Assembly (NCBI RefSeq): GCF_036784765.1
Contig: NZ_CP136651.1
Coordinates: 930,001 to 994,000, forward strand
DNA: 64,000 nt
Source: Novosphingobium sp. ZN18A2
GTDB taxonomy: Bacteria; Pseudomonadota; Alphaproteobacteria; Sphingomonadales; Sphingomonadaceae
Reading direction: 5' to 3'
This document shows, piece after piece, positions 1-9,552 of the stretch. The notes under the pieces are model-generated. The model saw only the letters and a list, made by a program, of their open reading frames with translations, searched no databases and was not told the DNA's origin. Each line of letters starts with the position of its first letter. Positions within the stretch are counted from its first letter, which is position 1. The position numbers and the translations under genes are program-made.

Positions 1-2
1 GT

Positions 3-749
3 TCAGTCTTCCCCGGCCGGCGACAGGTCCATCCAGTCGGGGGCAAGCGCCGGGTCGATGGCGTCCACCCGCAAGTGGTCCACCGCAAGCCCCAGGTCGG
101 GATAGGCGGCGCGACGGCGCTTTTCGTCGGACGAATCCAGCGGCACCACGATCAGCCGGCGGTTCACTTTCTGCCGCCAGTTCATCCGCGCGGTGTTCTC
201 CTGCCCGATGTAACAGCCCTTCGTGAATGAAACGCCGTTCAGTTCCACCGCGTTCGCCTCTAGCCACAGCGTTTCCGCATCGCCCAGTTCGGCGCGGCCT
301 TCGGGTACGCCCAGCCGCAACCGGTGCGCGCGCCACGCGTCGTCCGCAGGCTCGTCAGTATCGGAAACGGGGGCGATCCAGCGTTGGCCCAGCGCGGCAA
401 GCCGCGGATCGGCGGCACCGCCATCGCCCGGCTCGGGTTGCCAATAGACGCCCAGCGTTTCGTCGCGCGCAAGCTCTATCTTGCGACGCAGGCGATAGAG
501 CGACAGGCGCTTGATCAGCGCGTCGGCCACGTCCGCTTCGCAATCGATCAGCAGCGCGTCCTCGCCCGAAGGCCAGACAAGGAAATCGAACAACGCCTTG
601 CCCTGCGCGGTGAGCAGCGCCGTCCACACCGGAAGGTCTCCTGTCACGTCGCTGGTGACGAGGCCTTGCAGGAAGTCGGCCACGTTCTCGGCCGGATCGA
701 GAGGAGTCAGGCGCACCACGGCGCGTTTCGAAAGTCTGGTTGCAGTCAT
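3..749 (-). CDS. ygfZ: YgfZ/GcvT-like folate-binding protein
   Basis: A cytoplasmic protein of 248 residues in the YgfZ family, which binds tetrahydrofolate and is linked to Fe-S cluster upkeep and tRNA modification. The family signature KGCYIGQE is intact at residues 177-184, and GcvT-like segments (TSDVTG, then QGKALFDFLV) lie near the N-terminus. The start at 749 (MTATRLSK) is preferred over an in-frame ATG at 794, which would run into pyrC and add 15 unconserved residues. The stop codon lies at the very edge of the window. It is divergent from pyrC with 38 bases between them, so the promoters probably share this gap. The family call is secure; the exact cellular role is from family knowledge. 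Confidence 0.93.
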   Translation of the reverse strand: MTATRLSKRAVVRLTPLDPAENVADFLQGLVTSDVTGDLPVWTALLTAQGKALFDFLVWPSGEDALLIDCEADVADALIKRLSLYRLRRKIELARDETLGVYWQPEPGDGGAADPRLAALGQRWIAPVSDTDEPADDAWRAHRLRLGVPEGRAELGDAETLWLEANAVELNGVSFTKGCYIGQENTARMNWRQKVNRRLIVVPLDSSDEKRRRAAYPDLGLAVDHLRVDAIDPALAPDWMDLSPAGED

Positions 750-787
750 GGATGACAGATAGGGGCCACCGGCCCTAAGGGGAAGGG

Positions 788-1831
788 ATGGCAACCGAGC
801 AGATTCTCACCATCCGCCGTCCTGACGACTGGCACGTACACTTGCGCGACGGCGCTATCCTGGCCGGCGTAACGCCCTATACCGCGCGCCAGTTCGCTCG
901 GGCGATCGTGATGCCCAACCTTTCTCCTCCGGTAACGACGGTGGACGCCGCCCGTGCCTATCGCGACCGGGTGCTGACAGCGGTGCCGAAGGGCATCGAT
1001 TTCACCCCGCTGATGACCTGTTACCTGACCGATTCGACCGATCCCGAAGACGTTGCGCGCGGGTTCGACGAAGGCGTGTTCACCGCCAGCAAGCTCTATC
1101 CTGCACACGCGACCACGGGGTCCGCCCACGGGGTGACAGATATTGCGAACATTGTGCCGGTGCTCGAGCGCATGGCGGAAATCGGGATGCCGCTGCTGGT
1201 CCACGGCGAAGTGACCGACCACGATATCGACATCTTCGACCGCGAAGCCGTGTTTATCGAACGCACGCTGGCGCCGCTTGTCGCGCGTTTGCCCGAACTG
1301 AAGGTGGTATTCGAACATATCACCACGCGGCAGGCGGTCGAGTTCGTGGAAAGCGCGGGTGACAGGGTGGGCGCGACGATCACGCCGCAGCACCTGCACA
1401 TCAACCGCAACGCGATGCTGGTCGGTGGAATCCGGCCGCATGCCTATTGCCTGCCCGTGGCCAAGCGGGAAGAGCACCGGCTCGCCCTGCGCAAGGCGGC
1501 GACCTCCGGATCGCCCAAGTATTTCCTGGGCACGGACAGCGCGCCGCACGCCGTCAGCGCCAAGGAATCGGCCTGCGGTTGCGCGGGCATCTTCAACGCG
1601 CCCTTCGCGCTGGAAAGCTATGCCACGGTGTTCGACGAAGAGAGCGCGCTTGACCGGCTGGAGGCATTTGCCAGCGAAAACGGGCCGAACTTCTATGGCC
1701 TGCCGCTGAACCGGGGCACCGTTACGCTGGAGCGGTGCGATGTGGAGGTTCCCGCAACTGTCGACGCGAACGGCACGCCCATCGTGCCGTTCCACGGCGG
1801 CACGAAGATTGGCTGGAAGCTGCGCGCATAG
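788..1831 (+). CDS. pyrC: Dihydroorotase (class II, PyrC)
   Basis: Dihydroorotase closes carbamoyl-aspartate to dihydroorotate, the third step of pyrimidine synthesis. The protein has 347 residues, the usual size for the compact class II enzyme of proteobacteria. The N-terminal metal motif DWHVHLRDG carries His16 and His18. Lys102 in [10 protein letters not shown] is the expected carboxylated lysine, and the C-terminal [13 protein letters not shown] block holds the catalytic aspartate. It has its own upstream gap shared with divergent ygfZ and meets the oppositely oriented rarD gene almost end to end, with 3 bases between them. No other pyr genes are nearby. Confidence 0.97.
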   Translation: MATEQILTIRRPDDWHVHLRDGAILAGVTPYTARQFARAIVMPNLSPPVTTVDAARAYRDRVLTAVPKGIDFTPLMTCYLTDSTDPEDVARGFDEGVFTASKLYPAHATTGSAHGVTDIANIVPVLERMAEIGMPLLVHGEVTDHDIDIFDREAVFIERTLAPLVARLPELKVVFEHITTRQAVEFVESAGDRVGATITPQHLHINRNAMLVGGIRPHAYCLPVAKREEHRLALRKAATSGSPKYFLGTDSAPHAVSAKESACGCAGIFNAPFALESYATVFDEESALDRLEAFASENGPNFYGLPLNRGTVTLERCDVEVPATVDANGTPIVPFHGGTKIGWKLRA

Positions 1832-1834
1832 CGT

Positions 1835-2746
1835 TCAGGTGCCGCGCGGGTTTGGCGCGGTTTCCTTGCGCTTCGCCAGTATGTCCCGGACGAACAGCGT
1901 TATCGCGATCCAGATCAGCACGAAGCAGGCAAGGCGCGTCGGGCTCAAGGGTTCGCCGAAGACGAAATGCCCGATAAGAAACGCCAACGTGGGCGTCAGG
2001 AACTGCAGGAAGCCGATGGTCGACAGGTTCATCCGTCGCACGGCTACCGCGAAAAGCAACAGTGGCACCGCCGTCAGCACACCGGACAAGGCGATCAGCG
2101 CGCTTGTGGACGTCGAAATGGCCAGTGCGGAACCGGCAGGCCCCTGGCCGGACCACGCAACGATAGCCACCGCCGGCAGCAGGAGGATGGTCGCTTCGAC
2201 CGTAAGCCCCGGAACGGCCCCGATCGGCGCAAGTTTGCGGATCAGACCATATCCGCCGAAACACAGCGCAAGGGAAAGCGCGATGCCCAGCATGTCCAGC
2301 GCGCCGCCGATCAGCAGCGCGATCCCCGCCCCCGCGATGCCCACGGCCAGCCATTGCGTGCGCGAAAGCCGCTCGCCCAGCAGGAACGTGCCCAGAAGGA
2401 CGCTGACCAGCGGGTTGATGTAATATCCAAGGCTGGCGGCAAGGACGCGGTCGCTGGTGATGGCAATCACGTAAATCAGCCAGTTTCCGCCGATCAGCAG
2501 GGCAGAGGCGGCCAGCGCAATCAGGATGCGCGGCGTGGTGAGCGCCATGCGCAGTTGCGCGCCCTGCTTGCGGAACACGATGATCGCAAGGCAGATCGGC
2601 AAGGTGAAGATGACGCGCCAACCCACCAGCTCCAGCGGTGCGATCCCGCGGAGCAGATGGTAATAGAGCGGCAGGAAGCCCCATATCGTATAGGCCGCCA
2701 GGGCAAGCGGCAGTCCGTTTGCAGCCCGTTCTGGATGCGCTTGCAT
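1835..2746 (-). CDS. rarD: RarD-type EamA/DMT-superfamily permease
   Basis: Inner-membrane transporter of the drug/metabolite superfamily, 303 residues, very hydrophobic with about ten predicted membrane segments. The opening AAYTIWGFLPLYYHLL and the later YYINPLVSVLLG segment are typical of RarD (named for chloramphenicol sensitivity in Pseudomonas); the natural substrate is unknown. The start at 2746 (MQAHPERA) is chosen because the longer form from 2767 only adds seven residues, MCWQGAT. It converges on pyrC and is divergent from the lipoprotein gene at 2832. Family membership is confident; transport function is inferred from the family only. Confidence 0.87.
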   Translation of the reverse strand: MQAHPERAANGLPLALAAYTIWGFLPLYYHLLRGIAPLELVGWRVIFTLPICLAIIVFRKQGAQLRMALTTPRILIALAASALLIGGNWLIYVIAITSDRVLAASLGYYINPLVSVLLGTFLLGERLSRTQWLAVGIAGAGIALLIGGALDMLGIALSLALCFGGYGLIRKLAPIGAVPGLTVEATILLLPAVAIVAWSGQGPAGSALAISTSTSALIALSGVLTAVPLLLFAVAVRRMNLSTIGFLQFLTPTLAFLIGHFVFGEPLSPTRLACFVLIWIAITLFVRDILAKRKETAPNPRGT

Positions 2747-2831
2747 GGTTGCGCCCTGCCAGCACAAATGCCGCGCGCCAAGCCGAAAATCGGCAACGCG
2801 GAATTAACCATGACTCGGGCATGATGGAACG

Positions 2832-3587
2832 ATGTCCGCCGTCATCCGTCCAGCGGGGCTTTCGCGCCATGCCGCCGCGCCGATTTGCGCGCTTGCGGTA
2901 TTGGCGGCGCTGTCCGCCTGCGGTCGCGCATCGCACGGACCGCAACGGCAGGATTTCGACCCGGCGATGACCGCGGCAATCGAAGCGCCGATCATGGTGG
3001 ACCCCGACCTTTCGTTGCAGAATGCACGATTCGCCGCCCTTTCCCCCGGTGGCCCGGCGGACGGATCGCTGCCGATGTTCGACAACAGCGAAAGCGAACG
3101 GCAGGCTGCGTATAACCAGGCACTTGCGCTTGCAGGCGGACGCTTGCGATCGCCGCCGTCGCCTGGTCCCGCTTCCGGTCACCTTGCCGCGATCGCGGGC
3201 GAAATCACCCTGATTGGACGCGCGCGCCGAATAACAGCCGCGCCGGACTGCGTTGCCGGCGCGAACCCCGGCATGATCTGGGGCGCGCGCCTTCCTGCCA
3301 GTCTGCCGGCCTATCCGCGCGCGCACTTGCGCGAAGCATGGGGCAACGCGAAGCGGGGCTGCGAATTGCGCGCGGCGAGTTTCATGTCCGGCGCGAAGGC
3401 CGACGATGTCCTGTCGTTCTATGCAACGATGGCAAGCCGTGGCGGATTCGCGCTTGCGCTTTCGCAAGATGCGGGCGGGACGCTGCTGGAAGGGCGGCGC
3501 AAGACGGATCGTGCGCGGTTCGGCGTACTGGTGCGACCCGGTCCGAAAGGGGCCGTGCTGATAGACGTGGTAACGCTGAACGCCTGA
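2832..3587 (+). CDS. Putative lipoprotein of unknown function
   Basis: A 251-residue protein with a lipoprotein signal: a basic N-terminus, a hydrophobic stretch and the lipobox LSAC with the acylated cysteine at about residue 30. The mature part has no motif I recognise. The C-terminal third (MSGAKADDVLSFYATMASRGGFALALSQ, read from about residue 185) looks like a small mixed alpha/beta domain and contains two of the few cysteines. It lies between divergent rarD and convergent astD, so it is probably transcribed alone. The start at 2832 (MSAVIRP) gives a standard signal peptide. Export to the envelope is well supported; function is not known. Confidence 0.75.
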   Translation: MSAVIRPAGLSRHAAAPICALAVLAALSACGRASHGPQRQDFDPAMTAAIEAPIMVDPDLSLQNARFAALSPGGPADGSLPMFDNSESERQAAYNQALALAGGRLRSPPSPGPASGHLAAIAGEITLIGRARRITAAPDCVAGANPGMIWGARLPASLPAYPRAHLREAWGNAKRGCELRAASFMSGAKADDVLSFYATMASRGGFALALSQDAGGTLLEGRRKTDRARFGVLVRPGPKGAVLIDVVTLNA

Positions 3588-3598
3588 CCGGAAGCGCT

Positions 3599-5029
3599 CT
3601 AGTCGCTGCGCAAACCCACGCCTATGCTGGCGCGGGGCTGTTCCACTTCGGTGGAGGCGACCGGATAGGCGCAGTAATCGGCCGCGTAATAGGCGCTGGG
3701 CCGGTGATTGCCCGAAAGTCCGATTCCGCCGAAGGGCGCGGCCGAAGAGGCGCCGTTGGTGGGGCGGTTCCAGTTGACCACGCCGGCGCGGATGTTCGCC
3801 CAGAAGCGATTGTAATCCTGCGGCGACCCGCCGACCAGCGACGCAGAAAGGCCGAAGCGCGTATTGTTCGCCTCGGCAATCGCTTCGTCGAAATCGTCGA
3901 CCTTCACGATTTGCAGCAGCGGGCCGAACAGTTCCACGTCGGGGCGTTCGTCCATCCCCGTTACGTCGATGATCGCGGGCGAAAGGAAGGGCAGGCTCTC
4001 CTGCGTGCGCACCATGTGCTTGATCGCCTTGCCGCCGTTGGTAAGCAGATAGACGAAGCTTTCGGTCAATCCGTTCGCCGTCCGGTTGTCGATCACCGGC
4101 CCCATGAAGGGCGCGGGTTCGTCAAACGGGGCGCCCACGATGATGCGGTCGGCAATCCGCTTCACCTCTTCCACCACGGCATCGTACATCGACGCCTTCA
4201 CGATCATCCGCCGCGCCGCGGTGCAGCGCTGGCCCGCGCTGGTGAAGGCCGATTGCGCGACGATCACCGCGGCATCGTTGATCTTGGGCGTATCCCATAT
4301 CACGATCGGGTTGTTGCCGCCCATTTCCAGCGCGACGATCTTGCCGGGATTGGACGCCAGCTTCCGGTTGATTGCTATCCCCGCGTGGGCCGATCCTGTG
4401 AACAGGACGCCGTCCACCCCGTCGTGCGCGACAAGCGCCTGGCCTTCTTCCGGTCCGCCGATCAGAACCTGCACGACAGCCGCCGAAATGCCCGCGCGGT
4501 GAAAGCACTGGGCCAGCAGGTGGCCGGTTGCCGGCGTCTTTTCCGACGGTTTGAAAACAATCGCGTTCCCGGCGATCAGGGCGGGAACGATATGGCCGTT
4601 GGGCAGGTGCGCGGGGAAATTGTAGGGGCCGAGCACGGCCATCACCCCGTGCGGCTTGTGGCGCACGGCGGCGGTTCCCTGCAACGCGCTGTCCAGCTTT
4701 CGTTGCGCGGTCCGTTCCGCATAGGCGCGGATCGAGATTTCCACCTTGTTGACGACGCTTTCGACTTCGGTGCGCGCTTCCCACAGGGGCTTGCCCGTTT
4801 CGCGCGCGATCATCGTCGCCAGGTTTTCCGCTTCCTTGCGCACTTCGTTGGCGAAGCGGCGCACCAGCTCTATCCGCGTGGCCAGCGTCTGGGCCGCCCA
4901 GGCGGGCCAGGCGCGGCGTGCGCGGTCCACGGTTTCGTCCACGTTGCCGGGCGTGCCGCGCCACACTTCCTCGCCCGTCGCGGGTTCATACGATACGATT
5001 TCGGCCGCAGCCTGCGTTTCGGAGTTCAT
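3599..5029 (-). CDS. astD: Succinylglutamate-semialdehyde dehydrogenase (AstD-like)
   Basis: NAD-dependent aldehyde dehydrogenase of 476 residues that oxidises N-succinylglutamate semialdehyde in the arginine succinyltransferase pathway. The ALDH fold is clear: substrate/cofactor segment GPYNFPAHLPNGHI, glutamate in LEMGGNNP, and the catalytic cysteine at about residue 269 in SAGQRCTAARR. The wording of these blocks (PYNFPAHLPNGHIVPAL, NNPIVIWDT) fits AstD better than other ALDHs. The start at 5029 (MNSETQ) replaces an upstream ATG at 5107 that adds 26 unconserved residues. It follows selO on the same strand with an 86-base gap. No astA, astB or astE is in the window, so pathway assignment rests on the protein alone. 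Confidence 0.88.
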   Translation of the reverse strand: MNSETQAAAEIVSYEPATGEEVWRGTPGNVDETVDRARRAWPAWAAQTLATRIELVRRFANEVRKEAENLATMIARETGKPLWEARTEVESVVNKVEISIRAYAERTAQRKLDSALQGTAAVRHKPHGVMAVLGPYNFPAHLPNGHIVPALIAGNAIVFKPSEKTPATGHLLAQCFHRAGISAAVVQVLIGGPEEGQALVAHDGVDGVLFTGSAHAGIAINRKLASNPGKIVALEMGGNNPIVIWDTPKINDAAVIVAQSAFTSAGQRCTAARRMIVKASMYDAVVEEVKRIADRIIVGAPFDEPAPFMGPVIDNRTANGLTESFVYLLTNGGKAIKHMVRTQESLPFLSPAIIDVTGMDERPDVELFGPLLQIVKVDDFDEAIAEANNTRFGLSASLVGGSPQDYNRFWANIRAGVVNWNRPTNGASSAAPFGGIGLSGNHRPSAYYAADYCAYPVASTEVEQPRASIGVGLRSD

Positions 5030-5115
5030 CTGTGTCCTGACCGCGCGGGGGACAGCCCCGGCATTCCTCTGTGTTCCTTCCATATAGTCAAGAATGTAAT
5101 CAAACAAAGAAACTC

Positions 5116-6546
5116 CTATCCGGTGCGGACATTCCCGGCCGGCGCAGGAGGCGGGGCAAGTGCTTCGCCCATGCGGCGCAACGCCGCGACCTTGGCTTCA
5201 AGCGCGCTCCAGTCGTCGGATTGGGCGATGCCGTCCCATATCGCCTCGACCTCGTCGATCAGCATCGACTGGGGCGCATCGTCGTTCCAGTAGGGATGGT
5301 CGAGCGCACCCTCCACGGCACTGTAGGGGGCAAGAGCGGCACCAAGCGTCTTCTGCGTCGCACCGGTTCCGGGTTTTCCGCGTCCGGCCCTGTGCGCGAA
5401 GAAAAAGGCGTCCACGCCGGTCCCGCTGTCACGCATCGCCATTTCGCATGCGCCGATCATCCGCGTGTCTTCATCGTCGCCGCGCGGCTGGACGCCAAGC
5501 CGCCAGCACCAGCGCCGGATCATCGCCTTGCGATAGAGTTCGGGATATCGTTCCAGCGCTTCGATCAGCGGTGGGGCGTCCGAAAGCTGGCGCAGCGCAA
5601 CGGCAAGCTGATTGCAGTTCCAGTGGATCGCTTCGGGCTGGCGGCCGAAAGCATAAAGGCCGGCATGGTCGAAATAGGCGGCGGTAAAGCCCGGCTCCCA
5701 TGTCGGAAGCCAACGCCACGGGCCATAGTCGAAACTTTCGCCCGAAATGTTCATGTTGTCGGAATTGAGCACGCCGTGGACGAAGCCCGCGACCATATAG
5801 CTCGCCGCAAGGTCGGCCAGCCGTTCCACCACCTGGTGCAGCAGCAGCGCCGCCTTGTTCTCCGGCTCGCTGGCGCCGTCGGGCATCGCGGGGCCGGGGA
5901 AGGTTTCAAGGCAATAGTCGACAAGCTGCGCCATCTCGTCCTTCAGCCCCAGCGCGGCGAGGCGCTGGAACGTGCCGATGCGGATATGTCCGTGGCTGAG
6001 GCGCACCATCACGGCCGAGCGGGTGGGCGAAGGCTCGTCCCCCCGCTGCAGTTCCTCTCCGGTTTCGATCACGGAGAACGTGCGGCTGGTATAGACGCCC
6101 AGCGCCTCCAGCATTTCGGTGGCGAGCACTTCGCGCACCGCGCCCTTCAGCGTCAGCCTGCCGTCGCCCTGCCGGCTCCACGGCGTCTGCCCCGATCCCT
6201 TGGTGCCAAGGTCCATCAGGCGCCCGGCGCCATCGCGCATCTGGGCGAAAAGAAATCCGCGCCCGTCGCCCAGCTCGGGGTTGTAAACGCGGAACTGGTG
6301 CCCGTGATATCGCAGCGCCAGCGGTTGCGGCAGGTTGCCGGCCAGCGGCTCAAACCGTCCGAAATGGCGCAACCAGTCCGCCTCTTCGAGGCCGTGAAGC
6401 CCCACCTCTTTCGCGGCGCGCGCATTGCGGAAACGCAGCACAGTCCGGGGGAATGGGGCCGGTTGAACCGGATCGCCGATCCACCCGGCCAGCGTGGCAA
6501 GGCAAGGGTCGGGACGATAGATCGCGTCTTGCGGGGATGGCGCCAT
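5116..6546 (-). CDS. selO: Protein adenylyltransferase SelO (YdiU/UPF0061)
   Basis: A pseudokinase-fold enzyme of 476 residues; in the family, SelO transfers AMP from ATP to Ser/Thr/Tyr hydroxyls and is tied to redox stress. Seen here are the RYHGHQFRVYNPELGDGRG segment, the glycine-rich DLGTKGSGQTPWSR loop and the metal/catalytic segment DNMNISGESFDYGPW with Asp at about residue 263. The C-terminus lacks the selenocysteine/cysteine-X-X tail of some SelO proteins and ends NVRTG. The start at 6546 (MAPSPQD) is chosen over the ATG at 6594, since the longer form intrudes on the gap shared with the divergent hydrolase gene. It probably reads through towards astD. Confidence 0.93.
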   Translation of the reverse strand: MAPSPQDAIYRPDPCLATLAGWIGDPVQPAPFPRTVLRFRNARAAKEVGLHGLEEADWLRHFGRFEPLAGNLPQPLALRYHGHQFRVYNPELGDGRGFLFAQMRDGAGRLMDLGTKGSGQTPWSRQGDGRLTLKGAVREVLATEMLEALGVYTSRTFSVIETGEELQRGDEPSPTRSAVMVRLSHGHIRIGTFQRLAALGLKDEMAQLVDYCLETFPGPAMPDGASEPENKAALLLHQVVERLADLAASYMVAGFVHGVLNSDNMNISGESFDYGPWRWLPTWEPGFTAAYFDHAGLYAFGRQPEAIHWNCNQLAVALRQLSDAPPLIEALERYPELYRKAMIRRWCWRLGVQPRGDDEDTRMIGACEMAMRDSGTGVDAFFFAHRAGRGKPGTGATQKTLGAALAPYSAVEGALDHPYWNDDAPQSMLIDEVEAIWDGIAQSDDWSALEAKVAALRRMGEALAPPPAPAGNVRTG

Positions 6547-6618
6547 ACCGGCAATAGTGGGGTTCACAGGCCGCGCTTGCAACCGGCTCGCCAATTCGAA
6601 GGACCGTTACCCGTCATC

Positions 6619-7491
6619 ATGCCCGAAACCGAGGAGCGGAACTGGGTGGACCGCCACTGGACCACCCGCGATGGCCTGAACCTGCACTTCAGGGAATATC
6701 CCGGCCCCGCCTGGCGGCCACCCGTATTGTGCCTGCCAGGCCTGACGCGCAACGCGCGCGATTTCGAGGATCTGGCCGCGCGGCTTTCGCCCGACTGGCG
6801 TGTGCTGTGCCTTGAAATGCGCGGGCGCGGTGACAGCGATTATGCCCGCGACCCGATGAGCTACAACCCGCTTCAGTATATCGAGGATATCGAGGAACTG
6901 ATGCATCAGCAGCAGATCGCCCGTTTCGTGTCGATCGGCACGTCGCTGGGCGGATTGCTGACGATGATGCTGGCGGGCCGCAATCCGGACCGGATCGTGG
7001 CCGCGGTGCTGAATGACATCGGGCCGGAGGTCGATCCCGAAGGAATCGCGCGGATTCGCGGCTATGTGGGGCAGGGCCGCAATTACGAAACCTGGATGCA
7101 TGCCGCGCGCGGCCTTCAGGAAAGCCAGGGCGATGCCTATCCCGGCTATGGCATTTCGGACTGGCTGCGCTTTGCCAAGCGCGTGATGGCGCTGGGTACG
7201 GGCGGGCGCATCTCTTTCGATTACGACATGAAGATCGCCGAACCGTTCGAACGGGACGACGGCACACAGGCGGTGGACATGTGGCCCTTGTGGCGGGCGC
7301 TGGCGGGGCGGCCGGTCCTGCTGCTGCGCGGCGAACTGTCGGACATCCTTCCTGCCGCCGTCGCGCGGCGGATGGTCGAATCCATTCCCGATGCGGAACT
7401 GGTGACGATCCCCGCCACCGGCCACGCGCCGACTTTCGACGAGCCCGAAGCCATCGACGCGGTCGAACGGCTGCTTGCCCGGATCAGGTGA
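6619..7491 (+). CDS. Alpha/beta-fold hydrolase
   Basis: A 290-residue soluble alpha/beta hydrolase. The oxyanion segment LCLPGLTRNARDF, the nucleophile elbow GTSLGG with Ser109, the acid region LRGELSDIL and the histidine in TGHAPTF (His269) form a complete catalytic triad arrangement. No signal peptide is visible, so it is probably cytoplasmic. The start at 6619 (MPETEERNW) is the first ATG before the conserved part; the open frame extends much further upstream, but that stretch is antisense to selO. The stop is 13 bases ahead of the glycosyltransferase start, so the two are likely co-transcribed. The substrate cannot be told from sequence. Confidence 0.9.
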   Translation: MPETEERNWVDRHWTTRDGLNLHFREYPGPAWRPPVLCLPGLTRNARDFEDLAARLSPDWRVLCLEMRGRGDSDYARDPMSYNPLQYIEDIEELMHQQQIARFVSIGTSLGGLLTMMLAGRNPDRIVAAVLNDIGPEVDPEGIARIRGYVGQGRNYETWMHAARGLQESQGDAYPGYGISDWLRFAKRVMALGTGGRISFDYDMKIAEPFERDDGTQAVDMWPLWRALAGRPVLLLRGELSDILPAAVARRMVESIPDAELVTIPATGHAPTFDEPEAIDAVERLLARIR

Positions 7492-7504
7492 CGCCGGAAC
7501 AGGG

Positions 7505-8659
7505 ATGGCCAGGGTGACAGGCGGCAAGCCATTGCGGATTCTACATCTCCACTCGTCGTTCGGCACGGGCGGCAAGGAAATGCGCGCGGTCGCGCTGATG
7601 AACGCGTTCGGCAAGGGACTGCGCCATGCGATCGTATCCGCCCAGCCCGGCGCAACGGGGGCGAAGGCGCTGATCGGCAAGGACGTGGAGGCGGGCTTCC
7701 CGTTCGGCTTTCCGCCGCTGGCGGGCAAGTTTGGCATCCGGCGGATGCAGAAGCTGGCCCGCGCGATGAAGGATTTCGACCTTGTCCTGACCTATAACTG
7801 GGGGGCGATGGACGCGGCGATGGCGCACGCGATGTTCGCGCCTTCGATGGGCCTTCCCCCGCTGGTCCATCACGAAGACGGCTTCAACGAGGACGAGGCC
7901 GTGCGGCTGAAGCCCACCCGCAACTGGTACAGGATGGTGGCGCTGTCGCGCGCCAGCGCGGTGGTCGTTCCGTCGCGGCGGCTGGAACAGGTTGCGCTGC
8001 GGGCATGGCGCCAGCATCCGGGCAAGGTCGTGCGCATCCCCAACGGCATCGACACCGCCGCCTATGCCCGCCCGGTAAAGCCCGATGTTCTGCCGCGGCT
8101 GGTAAAACGGCGCGACGAACGCTGGGTGGGCACGCTGGCGGGGCTGCGCCCGGTCAAGAACCTGCCCCGGCTGGTGCGCGCCTTCGCGGGACTGGACGAC
8201 CTGTGGCAACTGGTGATCTTCGGCGAAGGGCCGGAACACGATGCCATCCGGGCCGAAGCCGAGGCGCTGAACGTTGCGCACCGCGTGTTCCTGCCCGGCC
8301 ATGTGGACGAGCCGTGGAAGGCAACCGGCCTGTTCGATATCTTCGCGCTGTCTTCGGATAGCGAGCAGTTCCCGCTTTCCGTGGTGGAAGGCATGGCCGC
8401 CGGCCTGCCCGTGGTCGCGCCCGCGGTGGGCGACATCGCCGAGATCGTAGCAGCGGAAAATGCGCCCTATATCGCTCCGCCGGGGGACGAGGCCGCGCTT
8501 TCCGATGCGCTTGCCGCCGTTGCGGCGTCGCAGTCGCTTCGCGAAACCATCGGCAAGGCGAACCGCGCCCGCGCGGCGGCGGAGTTCGATCGAGCAGACA
8601 TGGTTTCGGCCTATGCCGCGCTCTATGCCCGCGCGCTGGGCCGGGAGAGCTTTCCCTGA
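7505..8659 (+). CDS. Glycosyltransferase family 4-type
   Basis: A 384-residue GT-B fold glycosyltransferase. The N-terminal domain begins LRILHLHSSFGTGGKEMRAV with the glycine-rich acceptor loop. The C-terminal donor domain contains GTLAGLRPVKNL, VIFGEGPEHD and the EX7E-type element in SEQFPLSVVEGMAAGLPVV, typical of retaining family 4 enzymes that use nucleotide sugars. No membrane segment is seen; such enzymes act at the inner face of the membrane on polysaccharide or glycolipid precursors. The ATG at 7505 (MARVTGG) is taken as the start; an in-frame ATG at 7475 lies inside the preceding hydrolase gene. No other polysaccharide gene is adjacent. Confidence 0.9.
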   Translation: MARVTGGKPLRILHLHSSFGTGGKEMRAVALMNAFGKGLRHAIVSAQPGATGAKALIGKDVEAGFPFGFPPLAGKFGIRRMQKLARAMKDFDLVLTYNWGAMDAAMAHAMFAPSMGLPPLVHHEDGFNEDEAVRLKPTRNWYRMVALSRASAVVVPSRRLEQVALRAWRQHPGKVVRIPNGIDTAAYARPVKPDVLPRLVKRRDERWVGTLAGLRPVKNLPRLVRAFAGLDDLWQLVIFGEGPEHDAIRAEAEALNVAHRVFLPGHVDEPWKATGLFDIFALSSDSEQFPLSVVEGMAAGLPVVAPAVGDIAEIVAAENAPYIAPPGDEAALSDALAAVAASQSLRETIGKANRARAAAEFDRADMVSAYAALYARALGRESFP

Positions 8660-8784
8660 GCGAAGGCCGCATTCCGCCTTCACCGGGCGTTCACGCGAAG
8701 GGCTCCACGAATCTTCGACATTGAAATGGCAGGCCCATCCGCTAAACAGCCCGCCACGTCCCAATTACCCCCGGAAAGCACCCC

Positions 8785-9552
8785 TTGGCCCTCGGAACCG
8801 ACAAGAAGCAATCCCGCAAGGAAGAAATCGCCAAGCGCAAGGAATTGCAGCAGGACGTCTTCATGCGCGAAGTCGACGACGCGCTGCGCGAAGACCAGAT
8901 GATGGACGCGCTGAAGCGTTACGGCATTCCGGTCGGCGTGCTGGTGCTGGCCGGGCTGATCGCACTGGGCGGCTACCTCTGGTACAACAACCACCAGGTG
9001 ACGCAGGCCAACACGCGCGGCGAGGAACTGGTCCAGTCGCTCGATTCGATCGACGCGTCTAACTTCAAGGACGGCGAAGCGAAGCTGCAGCCGCTGGCAA
9101 AGACTGATGGCGGCTATGCGGCCGCGGCGGACCTGCTGGAAGGCGGGATCGCCGAACAGCAGGGCAAGGCGGCCGATGCGTCGAAGGCGTTCGCCGCTGT
9201 CGCCGCGGACAAGACCGCGCCGCAGGCCTATCGCGATCTTGCCACGATCCGTGAAGTCTCTGCGAACTTCGACAAGATGAAGCCTGAAGATGTTGTGTCG
9301 CGGCTCAAGCCGCTGGCCGTTCCGGGCAATCCGTGGTTCGGCAGCGCCGGCGAACTGGTGGGCGTCGCCTACATGAAGCAGGGCAAGAATGACCTTGCCG
9401 GACCGCTGTTCGCGTCGATTTCCAAGGACAAGGACGTCCCCGAAACTCTGCGCCGCCGCGCCCGCCAGCTGGCCGGCCTGCTGGGCGTCGATGCTATCGA
9501 GGATCCGGGCAAGGCCGCTGCCCGTGGAATCGGCCAGGAGCCCACCGAATGA
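8785..9552 (+). CDS. TPR-like inner-membrane-anchored protein (YfgM type)
   Basis: A 255-residue protein with a charged cytoplasmic N-terminus (KKQSRKEEIAKRKE), one membrane segment at about residues 50-68 (VGVLVLAGLIALGGYLWY) and a periplasmic helical repeat domain resembling TPR_21. In E. coli the matching gene yfgM lies just before bamB and encodes a SecYEG-associated periplasmic protein; the same order here supports the match. The reading frame starts at a TTG at 8785; the first in-frame ATG is 26 codons later (MREVDDALREDQ), so the N-terminus is uncertain. It ends with a 4-base ATGA overlap with bamB. Confidence 0.85.
   Translation: MALGTDKKQSRKEEIAKRKELQQDVFMREVDDALREDQMMDALKRYGIPVGVLVLAGLIALGGYLWYNNHQVTQANTRGEELVQSLDSIDASNFKDGEAKLQPLAKTDGGYAAAADLLEGGIAEQQGKAADASKAFAAVAADKTAPQAYRDLATIREVSANFDKMKPEDVVSRLKPLAVPGNPWFGSAGELVGVAYMKQGKNDLAGPLFASISKDKDVPETLRRRARQLAGLLGVDAIEDPGKAAARGIGQEPTE

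Noticed and set aside
3599..6546. A complete arginine succinyltransferase pathway around astD
   Set aside because: Only an AstD-like gene is present; selO and the hydrolase nearby have no part in that pathway.
5071..6618. Long upstream extension of the alpha/beta hydrolase frame
   Set aside because: It is antisense to selO and carries no hydrolase motif; the conserved protein starts at 6619.
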